From assembly GCF_027579695.1 (NCBI RefSeq), contig NC_083582.1, positions 81,027,702-81,091,701 on the forward strand: a stretch of 64,000 nt of DNA, read 5' to 3'. The notes under the pieces were generated by a model. That model was not told where the DNA came from and did no database searches. It saw only the letters and a program-made list of their open reading frames with translations. This DNA is from Neoarius graeffei (lineage: Eukaryota > Chordata > Actinopteri > Siluriformes > Ariidae). This document shows, in pieces, positions 55,950-64,000 of this stretch (the stretch's first letter is position 1; every line of letters begins with the position of its first letter). A program made the position numbers and the translations under genes.

Positions 55950-56154
55950 TCACTCCACACGGATGAGCAGGCCATACAGCAGGGTTCCTCCTTTCTCCTT
56001 GGTGATCCACTCGATCTCCGTGTTGTTGAACCTGGGGTCCAGCGGATCGCTGAGGCCCAGAGACTGGGGTCCGACCTTGTAGGATCCCGGACGCACGCAC
56101 ACCTGGAAGCCCACCTGGGCGTGATGACAGCGCAGCGAGCGAGGGTCCCGGAAT
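55950..56154 (-). CDS. neurl4: neurl4 last coding exon with stop
   Basis: 205 nt, completing a split Gln codon: [33 protein letters not shown], then [18 protein letters not shown] and the ending IRVE. The acceptor is tgctgcag. The TGA stop runs straight into a GA microsatellite. Confidence 0.92.
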
Positions 56155-56795
56155 CTGCAGCACAGAGACAATAAATGAGTGACACGGAGCCAGTTTACAC
56201 ACGACCCGGCATCCTGAACATTTCAACATGAACTGGAGAGAAAGAATAAGGCACTCTGTGTCAGGAGGTTATCGGAAAATAACCAACAATGAGGTGGTGG
56301 GGTCTCTCAACTGTGAGTGAGCGAGCGAGTGAGTGAGTGAGAGAGAGAGAAAACGAGAAGCCAGACAGAAAGAGAGCGACAGGGAGAGAGAACTAGAACT
56401 GTGAGTAAAATCTATATAGAACCCCCCCAAACAACAAAACTTGTCAACTGGAACTGTGAGAGAACTTAAAAAAATGATACCCCTGCAACACCATGATTCA
56501 AATTTCTATTAGTCATTCATCTCAATAATATATGGGGTCTAAATCCATTTGGTACAATTTCATGGAGTGGAACAGCAGCCACATCACCAGATAATGACGT
56601 ATGTAAGAAAATAAACACCTTTAAGCTCTTGGTCTGGGATTCTTTTTCTTCATGCACATCTTCAGGAGGTATACTACAACTGTGTAAAGTTTCATCAAAA
56701 TTCATCAAACCATTTAGGAGGAGGTGTGTTTACAAGACACATGTACGGACAGAGTGATTCCTATATATACCCCCCCCCCCCCAATAAATAAATAA

Positions 56796-56865
<70 letters not shown>

Positions 56866-59800
56866 TTGTTTGCAGGGGGTCTAAAAAAAAAAGTTAGATA
56901 GAAGAAGACAGTGAGACAGAGATAGACAGAGACTGTGACAAAGAAAGAAACAGACGTATAGAGATACTGAAACAGAAATAAGAAAAAAGGAGTGAGAAAG
57001 AAAATGAAAGACAAAAGATTTTTTTATTTACATCACTGCAATCTCTGAACGATTACAACATTTATTAAAGACCTGCGTTTTGCACGTTTTATCCGTTTAT
57101 AGTTACATTAATGAACGTGTTCAGGCTCAATCCTTAAACAGCTGCAAGAGGACTTTTTTTTTTACAGCTGAGTTCTGAGCCTGATGATGCCATCTAAAAG
57201 ATAAAAAGCAGCTCTAGAAATTTATAGTAATATAAACTACATCGCAATCGCATTGTCATTTGACTATCATTAATAGCAATACAAATATAAATAAATGTAT
57301 CCACAATGACTTCAAGAAATATGCATTTATAGCAGTCTTGAATCTGTCCACATTGACAGTGTTGGGAAATACAAAAGCTGGAAGTGAGTTCCACAATCTG
57401 TTTGCCCTAGGGACATATGGTAGATGGAGCTGGGTGTTAGATTTGGTTACACTGACAAGGTATAGGTGACCACTCATAGATGCTTGAGTTACTCGTGCTC
57501 TAGATGTTTGAGCAGGCAAGATTTTTGAAAGCTCCACAGAAGGTTGCAGGAAGATGTGGTGGTAGAAAGTGCTGACAGTTGCAACTTTCCTCCTATGTTC
57601 CAGTGGGATGATGCCTGCCTTTTGTGGGTCACTGACTGAGTAGGCACAGAGCTTTCCTCTGAAGCCTGTCCAGTAGCTTTAGAGCTGTTGTGCCTGCTCC
57701 GCTCCATATTGGAGAAGCACATTCCATAAGGGGGCAGATATAAGCCTTGTAGACCGTGATCCATGCCTGGAGAGGGAGGAGGTTTCTGGTGTGCCTGAGG
57801 ATATGTAACCTCTTAGCAGTCTTTTTGGCAAGGCCTTTGATGTCTGGAGTCCAAGTCAGTGTGTTGGTAATGATTACACCAAGGAGAGTTATACTCAGTG
57901 TGGGCTTTAGCTCTTCTTTCATGAAATAAAGAGGAGGGTGGTTCTAAGTCCGCTTTCTGCTTATGATCATCTCCTTAGTTTTACTTGCATTAAATGTTAT
58001 GCACCAGTCAGAAGCCCACTTTTCATTTGAATCAAGATCATGCTGTAGGCTCTCAGCACAAATGCTTCTTACACCAGGATTTTTTATGACAATGTGCGGT
58101 GTTGAGTCATCAGCAAATAGGTGAAGGTCATTCTCCAAGTGTGAGGCAAGATCATCAATATACATAAGAAAAAACAAAGGCCCTAGAACACTGCATTGGG
58201 GAACTCCAGCAGATATGGGCATTGATGAAGAGGTAAACCCATCAAGTACAAATGATTGGCATCTGCCAGCTAAGAAGGATGAGATTCAGCCGTGTAGGTC
58301 ACCTTGGATACCAAACAAAGTCAATTTGGACAAAAGACCATGGTGCCATACACGATCAAACACTTTCTTGATGTTGAGAGCAAGAACTCTGATTTCTTTC
58401 TGAGAGTCCAGGGCATCGTTCCACCACTGAGTAATGTACGAAAGCATGTTAGTTGTCAATCTCCTCTCAAAAAATCCATACTGGCCATCACAGAGCAGCT
58501 GATGCTTGTCAAGATGTTTACGAATGTGGTCACAGACAATGCTTTCCATGACCTTAGATATTACAGGCAGTAGTGAAATACAACGTCGGCCTGTAGTTGG
58601 AGGGATCTTGTTCATTTTCTTTTTTAGGTACTGCTATCACATGGGCAGATTTCCAGTCAGAGGTAACTGTCTTGGAGTCAAAAGAAATCTGAAAAAGTTT
58701 GTCAAGTACTGGAGCAAGCTCAGGAGCACACATTTGCCGTTTCCGGTTGAGAGTACGCCGTGTGGGTTAGAAGAAGAAACCTTTATTCGTCACATGCACA
58801 CTTCAAGCACAGTGAAATTCATCCTCTGCATTTAACCCACCTGAAGCAGTGAACACACACACACACACACACCAGCGCGCCCGGGGAGCAGTCAGGGGTT
58901 CGGTACCTCACTCAAGGGCACCTCAGCCCAAGGCCGGCCCACGTTAACCTAACCTGCATGTCTTTGGACTGTGGGGGAAACCGGAGCACCCGGAGGAAAC
59001 CCACGCGGACACGGGGAGAACATGCAAACTCCACACAGAAAGGCCCTCGCCGGCCACGGGGCTCGAACCCAGAACCTTCTTGCTGTGAGGTGACCGTGCT
59101 AACCACTACACCACCGTGCCGCCGTTTTGGCTGCTGCTTCTCAGTGGAGCTTTTCCTTTTTTGCGTTTGAGGTTTGTTCTTTGTTTGAACATTTTGTCCG
59201 CCGGTTGTGGTGTAGCTCCGGACTCAGTTTTGGTGTTGGTTCCCTTCAGGCCTTGGTCCGCCGTGGGTGATGCCTGTGCTCCTCACATTGGACTGCAGGG
59301 AGCTCGTTGCTCTCTTTAACATCACAGCTGTCCAGCACTCTGTGTGGCGGTGCATCGGTGCTCGGGGTGGTGTTCTGAGCAATTTTGCTCGGTGGCGTCG
59401 CAGCAGCTGTGGAGGCTGTGTAGGACTTGTATCTTTGTGCGCCTGGTGAGACTGTGGTAGCTACGCCATTGGAATTACGTCCTGACCCTCTTTTGGTGGA
59501 CCTCCCCCCAGTTGTAAAGCGACTTTGGGTGTGAGAAAGGCGCTATATAAACTGAACTGATTATCCATCCATTCATTATCTGTAGCCGCTTTATCCTGTT
59601 CTACAGGGTCGCAGGCGAGCTGGATCCTATCCCAGCTGACTACGGGCGAAAGGCGGGGTTCACCCTGGACAAGTCGCCAGGTCATCACAGGGCTGACACA
59701 TAGACACAGGCAACCATTCACACTCACATTCACACCTACGCTCAATTTAGAGTCACCAGTTAACCTAACCTGCATGTCTTTGGACTGTGGGGGAAACCGG

Positions 59801-62003
59801 AGCACCCGGAGGAAACCCACGCGGACACGGGGAGAACATGCAAACTCCACACAGAAAGGCCCTCGCCGGCCACGGGGCTCGAACCCAGAACCTTCTTGCT
59901 GTGAGGTGACCGTGCTAACCACTACACCACCGTGCCGCCGTTTTGGCTGCTGCTTCTCAGTGGAGCTTTTCCTTTTTTGCGTTTGAGGTTTGTTCTTTGT
60001 TTGAACATTTTGTCCGCCGGTTGTGGTGTAGCTCCGGACTCAGTTTTGGTGTTGGTTCCCTTCAGGCCTTGGTCCGCCGTGGGTGATGCCTGTGCTCCTC
60101 ACATTGGACTGCAGGGAGCTCGTTGCTCTCTTTAACATCACAGCTGTCCAGCACTCTGTGTGGCGGTGCATCGGTGCTCGGGGTGGTGTTCTGAGCAATT
60201 TTGCTCGGTGGCGTCGCAGCAGCTGTGGAGGCTGTGTAGGACTTGTATCTTTGTGCGCCTGGTGAGACTGTGGTAGCTACGCCATTGGAATTACGTCCTG
60301 ACCCTCTTTTGGTGGACCTCCCCCCAGTTGTAAAGCGACTTTGGGTGTGAGAAAGGCGCTATATAAACTGAACTGATTATCCATCCATTCATTATCTGTA
60401 GCCGCTTTATCCTGTTCTACAGGGTCGCAGGCGAGCTGGATCCTATCCCAGCTGACTACGGGCGAAAGGCGGGGTTCACCCTGGACAAGTCGCCAGGTCA
60501 TCACAGGGCTGACACATAGACACAGACAACCATTCACACTCACATTCACACCTACGCTCAATTTAGAGTCACCAGTTAACCTAACCTGCATGTCTTTGGA
60601 CTGTGGGGGAAACCGGAGCACCCGGAGGAAACCCACGCGGACACGGGGAGAACATGCAAACTCCACACAGAAAGGCCCTCGCCGGCCACGGGGCTCGAAC
60701 CCGGACCTTCTTGCTGTGAGGCGACAGCGCTAACCACTACACCACCGTGCTGCCCTTGAACTGTATTATTAATAACAACAACAACAACAACAACAACAAC
60801 AATAATAATACTAAAATTATTATTATTTCCATTTCCCCTTGCTTGAGTGGAGTAAAATTTACTCTATTGTGCACTACACAAACGCCCGACTGGCAAAGAT
60901 TTACCCAGGCACCAGTGACAGTTGTAACAGATGTAAGCAGTCACCTGCTAATCACACCCACATGTTTTGGTCCTGCTCGAACCTCACTGGTTTCTGGCGC
61001 CAAATATTTGACACACTTGCAACAGTGCTTGATGTGGATCTTAACCCTGAGCCTTGCACGGCCTTGTTTGGCTCTCCTCCACTCTCGTCACCGAATTTGC
61101 CTGTGTCCAAATGTCGAGTACTGGCCTTTACAACCCTATTGGCTAGACGCCTTATTTTGTTTAAATGGAAACATGTTCTTCCACCTGTAGTGGTTAGCGC
61201 TGTCGCCTCACAGCAAGAAGGTCCGGGTTCGAGCCCCGGGGCCGGCGAGGGCCTTTCTGTGCGGAGTTTGCATGTTCTCCCCGTGTCCGCGTGGGTTTCC
61301 TCCGGGTGCTCCGGTTTCCCCCACAGTCCAAAGACATGCAGGTTAGGTTAACTGGTGACTCTAAATTGAGCGTAGGTGTGAATGTGAGTGTGAATGGTTG
61401 TCTGTGTCTATGTGTCAGCCCTGTGATGACCTGGCGACTTGTCCAGGGTGAACCCTGCCTTTCACCCGTAGTCAGCTGGGATAGGATCCAGCTCGCCTGC
61501 GACCCTGTAGAACAGGATAAAGCGGCTACAGATAATGAGATGAGATGAGATGTTCTTCCACCTTCACACAATAGCTGGCTGAGAGAGGTCCTAACTCATA
61601 TTAAACTTGAGAAGATTAGATTTTCACTGGCAGGTTCTCATGATGCTTTTTACAAAACCTGGCAATCCTTTTTGGAATATTTGAACAGAACTACTATCCA
61701 CCTAGAAAATGACTAGATGCCCCCCCTTTTGTCCTTTTTTTTTTTTTTTTAAATTATTTATTTATTTATCCCCCCCTCCCCTTTTTTTGTACGTAGTAAC
61801 GGTTTGAATGTTTATGGTGGGTGGGAAGGGTTAAAGGTTAACTATAGTTCATAGAAGCTGTTCTGGCTTAGGCTAAGTTCGTTGTTGCTCTCATCATACC
61901 TTGTGTAGGACAACCAACTGTCTTTTCTAATAAGATGCTCTCTATTTTTATACAATGTATGTGTGAGACATTGTTAGATGTGAACAAAAAATCTAATAAA
62001 AAG

Positions 62004-62036
<33 letters not shown>

Positions 62037-63260
62037 CCTTACTCCGTAAACACTTGTGTGTTTAAGTGACTGTGTGTGTGTGTGTGTGTGTGTTTGTTGC
62101 TATTTAGGGACTCATTTGAGTCAAATTTAAAGGATCTTTGTTCATGACAGTCACGTTTCCAGACCTGCCCTGATTTACACACTGATTAGAGGCTCGATGA
62201 GGACTTACTGCACTTTAGGGGCGAAGACCTCGAGGCCAGAGTAACGCATGGTGGGGGAGAGGTGCACGCGGGGGATCTCCCTCTCGGGGGCGCTGTTCTC
62301 CTCTGGCTCACTGTAGCTACCGTGACATTCAACCTTCACTGGGGACGCAGAGAACACGGGCGACGCATCTGCTGAAGAGGAACACACACATCATTCACTC
62401 ATCTCCTGTTCTCCATAGACATGGTGTGTGCGCATGTGTGTGTGTTTGTATATACACGTGCTGACCTGGCAGAAGCTGGCTGTGATCCAGCGTGCGGCGT
62501 AGAGAACCTACACTCGTCCCATGGTATGCAATGTGCCACTTCTTATAGGTGTTTGTGACTTCACAGTGCGGCTTTATTCTGTAATCCACGTGTTTATACG
62601 TTAATCACTGTGATGAGGCTTTGCACAATAGAACACCAGAATAGAAGAGTAAAGAACTATCACTTAAAAATACACCAAAGGAGCAGTGTGTCTCTCTCTC
62701 TGTGTGCGCACGAGTGTGAGTGCGTGCGCCTGCAGGGACTGACCGCAGGGCGAAGCGGCACCAGCCGAAGGGCAGGGCGTAGTCCCGGGGCGGCTCACCA
62801 CGCTTGTAGTAAGCCTCATCGCCACGCAGCTTATGGCAGGACTCGCAGTAACACAGGTTATATTTAGCATCCTCATTGAAGTAACCATCTGAGAGACAGG
62901 ACAGGTTAGAGAATTAAATAACTGCATGTGTACAGGAGGAGAGTTGAGATAAACCAACAGGTCTAACCAGGCAATGTGAGCAGGTCTTTAAATCTGGAGC
63001 ACAGAGCCTGGTACTCGCACGTCTTATTGGGGTTCACCTCAGGAGGTGGTGTCCAGCACACGCTCTCCTTTACTCCTGAAAAAGGAAAATGTATACATTT
63101 TTAAATTCCATTCAGAATGAAAATGTAACACGCAAAAAAAAAAGCCTGCAGAATATTAAACTTGCAGTGTTCAGGTCACACACACCTACCATCCATCATA
63201 TTCTAACACTGAGCCTTAAAAACTAGTGTCAGAGTGCAGTGTGATGAGCAACAACATACG

Positions 63261-63296
<36 letters not shown>

Positions 63297-63928
63297 CAAC
63301 AACAACAACAACAACAACAGCCAAGTCTGATTACAGCGACAGATATTGGTAAACATCTCTACAGTCACATCGCAACCTGTGAATAAAACGCAAACCTTAA
63401 AACGAGCTGATGAATATAAATCTAACTCCACATCAGGAAAGAAAGGAGAAAAAAAATCAAGACTGATGAAGGAAGAACAAGGAAAAGAAAAGAAAGGAAA
63501 GGAAGGAAGAACAAGGGGAAGGAGAGAGGGAAGGTAAAATCAGGAAAGTAGTAAAGATCAGAACAGAAAATAATGAGGAAAAAATCAAAAAAAGAAAGAA
63601 AAGATAAAGGAAGGTGAAAAGCTAACACCTGAAGTGAATTATTGGGTTAAAGTGCAGGTGTGTATCTGATCTCTCCTCATTTCAGACAGGAATCTGATGA
63701 GTAATCCGATAACGGATAAAATCAGAGAAATGATCAGATCATCTCAGGCTGTAAATCACTCAAACGCTGCACGGACATAAACTCAGAGACGAGTCTGAGG
63801 TGAGTCCGAGGCGAGTGAGAGACAGCCCACTCACCGTCCACCATGTCCGCCTTCTCCATGTCGCCTTGGCAGCACGCGTCTCCGCCCTCCACCCCCACGG
63901 CCTCCATGTGGCTGGTTACTATGGTAAC
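55950..63928 (-). CDS. neurl4: neurl4-like gene, last six coding exons, joined
   Basis: NEURL4 is a neuralized-family adaptor with NHR repeats that acts with the ubiquitin ligase HERC2 at centrosomes. The exons, in gene order, are 63928-63835, 63075-62968, 62888-62744, 62578-62466, 62371-62209 and 56154-55950 (828 nt, 275 codons plus TGA), all joined by matching phases. The NHR repeats lie upstream of the window. The coded part is the C-terminal region: [17 protein letters not shown], then [48 protein letters not shown] and the closing [19 protein letters not shown] match these to NEURL4 from memory. A 6-kb intron full of transposons precedes the last exon. Confidence 0.85.
56155..57180. other. 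neurl4 last intron, repeat-rich part
   Basis: Holds GA-rich stretches (56320-56400), a C-run (56770-56781) and a long (CA)n run (56798-56862). No gene was seen. Confidence 0.6.
57185..58745 (-). mobile_element. jockey-like LINE fragment in neurl4 intron
   Basis: Reverse-strand pieces of one reverse transcriptase in order: 58615-58286 ([37 protein letters not shown]), 58222-57944 ([20 protein letters not shown], with FADD), 57922-57629 ([18 protein letters not shown]) and 57537-57256 ([16 protein letters not shown]). Frames change between them and the 5' part (endonuclease) is missing. It lies in the same orientation as neurl4. Confidence 0.85.
58755..58940 (-). repeat. dispersed repeat with (CA)n
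   Basis: Contains TTTATTCGTCACATGCACAC, a (CA)n run at 58851-58872 and CTCAAGGGCACCTCAGCCC. A common fish repeat type; class not established. Confidence 0.5.
58940..59123 (-). mobile_element. tRNA-derived SINE, partial (copy 2)
   Basis: The head half of the same SINE as at 4455-4832, reverse-oriented. It joins the previous repeat abruptly at about 58940. Confidence 0.8.
59567..59938 (-). mobile_element. tRNA-derived SINE, copy 3
   Basis: Full-length reverse copy with tRNA-like boxes at 59935-59880 and tail end at about 59567. Part of the first tandem unit. Confidence 0.8.
60383..60755 (-). mobile_element. tRNA-derived SINE, copy 4
   Basis: Full-length reverse copy closing the second tandem unit. 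Its head reads GTTAGCGCTGTCGCCTC, unlike GTTAGCACGGTCACCTC in copies 2 and 3. Confidence 0.8.
60838..62036 (+). mobile_element. L1/Tx1-like LINE 3' end, split by a SINE
   Basis: 5'-truncated. The frame from 60840 codes the C-terminus of an L1-type reverse transcriptase with its CCHC motif ([18 protein letters not shown]). It resumes after the SINE at 61564 ([19 protein letters not shown]) and ends at a stop near 61714. A 300-bp 3' UTR, AATAAAAAG and a poly(A) run (62015-62036) follow. Confidence 0.85.
61187..61550 (+). mobile_element. tRNA-derived SINE, copy 5, with target duplication
   Basis: Complete plus-strand copy: tRNA-like head (TGGTTAGCGCTGTCGCCTCA, then GGGTTCGAGCCC), body, and tail (ATGAG)n. 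The host sequence TGTTCTTCCACCT is present on both sides (61174-61186 and 61551-61563), which fixes the ends. Confidence 0.93.
62209..62371 (-). CDS. neurl4: neurl4 exon 5 of window, tandem acceptor
   Basis: 163 nt from the upstream AG, or 160 from the AG three bases further in (cagcag). It codes [19 protein letters not shown], an acidic stretch, then [19 protein letters not shown]. The donor is gtaagt. Confidence 0.9.
62466..62578 (-). CDS. neurl4: neurl4 exon 4 of window
   Basis: 113 nt: [15 protein letters not shown], then [19 protein letters not shown]. The acceptor is gattacag and the donor gtcagc. The HGTS motif resembles the first catalytic motif of ADP-ribosyltransferase folds. Confidence 0.92.
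62744..62888 (-). CDS. neurl4: neurl4 exon 3 of window (Cys-rich)
   Basis: 145 nt: [11 protein letters not shown], then [19 protein letters not shown] and [17 protein letters not shown]. The C-x-C-x-x-C-H cluster looks like a metal site (inference). The acceptor is tctctcag and the donor gtcagt. Confidence 0.92.
62968..63075 (-). CDS. neurl4: neurl4 exon 2 of window
   Basis: 108 nt: [18 protein letters not shown], then [18 protein letters not shown]. The acceptor is tttttcag and the donor gttaga. The phases fit both neighbours. Confidence 0.9.
63263..63320 (+). repeat. (AAT)n(AAC)n microsatellite
   Basis: About ten AAT units, then about nine AAC units, in a neurl4 intron. Confidence 0.9.
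63430..63615 (+). repeat. purine-rich (GGAAA) tract
   Basis: Nearly all-purine sequence in the neurl4 intron. The open frames here are low complexity. Confidence 0.8.
63835..63928 (-). CDS. neurl4: neurl4 exon 1 of window
   Basis: Phase 0 start, phase 1 end; 31 codons plus one base: [19 protein letters not shown], then DMEKADMVD. The acceptor is tcctcag and the donor gtgagt. An acidic, poorly conserved linker. Confidence 0.75.
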
Positions 63929-64000
63929 CTGAGGAGATGAGAGCAGAACTTCTGCACAGGCCCCTAAACTGAAATGATGCAGAACTCGAGGACTTGTCTC

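Larger units (their letters stand above)
59125..60755. repeat. 816-bp tandem duplication bounded by SINEs
   Basis: Two units, 59125-59940 and 59941-60755, align with a constant offset of 816 bases (TTTTGG at 59125/59941, TTATCC at 59561/60377). Each unit is a 440-bp block ending in an L2-like tail (AAAGGCGCTATATAAACTGA) plus a reverse-oriented SINE. By eye the first ~600 bases are identical; differences start inside the second SINE. Confidence 0.9.

Noticed and set aside
59774..60666. Identical 70- and 60-residue frames in the 59-60 kb repeats
   Set aside because: They recur because the DNA is duplicated. They cross SINE boundaries and have no known protein similarity.
61187..61260. A tRNA gene
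   Set aside because: Box A and box B are present, but there is no cloverleaf or anticodon arm, and the sequence continues into a SINE body found five times in the window.

Overview
The window is genomic DNA from a ray-finned fish. The evidence is spliced vertebrate genes with short GT-AG introns, very abundant dinucleotide microsatellites, and a repeat complement typical of teleosts: Tc1 elements with long inverted repeats, L2-, jockey/Rex- and L1-like LINEs, tRNA-derived SINEs and an env-bearing LTR retroelement. An otophysan such as a catfish is possible from the repeat style, but that is only an impression.

Two cellular genes face each other tail to tail. On the + strand, positions 385-40301 hold the last 16 coding exons of hdlbp (vigilin). 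They give 760 codons plus the stop, all in frame, and cover KH domains 6-14 and the C-terminal tail. On the - strand, positions 63928-55950 hold the last six coding exons of a neurl4-like gene (275 codons plus stop). The 15.6 kb between the two stop codons is almost entirely transposon debris plus the two 3' UTRs.

The hdlbp introns are either tiny (72-130 bp) or swollen by insertions. Intron 2 (11 kb) carries LINE and SINE fragments, a complete Tc1 element with an open transposase frame, a hAT fragment and a 1.2-kb tandem repeat. Intron 11 carries a reverse-oriented LINE. Intron 13 (14 kb) carries a three-layer nest: half a Tc1 element, split by an LTR retroelement with nearly identical LTRs, whose env is in turn split by a 3.4-kb LINE with a 924-codon frame.

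The intergenic region holds a decayed second Tc1 family, a third Tc1 family shredded by later insertions, a small terminal-inverted-repeat element and a 4.8-kb L2-like LINE with ORF1 (esterase type) and a broken ORF2. The large last intron of neurl4 holds a broken jockey-like LINE, an almost perfect 816-bp tandem duplication bounded by SINEs, and an L1 3' end split by a SINE with a clear target duplication.

No rRNA, CRISPR array, free-standing tRNA gene or bacterial-type operon was seen. Exon boundaries were set by reading frame, splice consensus and agreement with the vigilin and NEURL4 families as I know them. Repeat boundaries are read by eye and are approximate unless a target duplication or inverted repeat fixes them.
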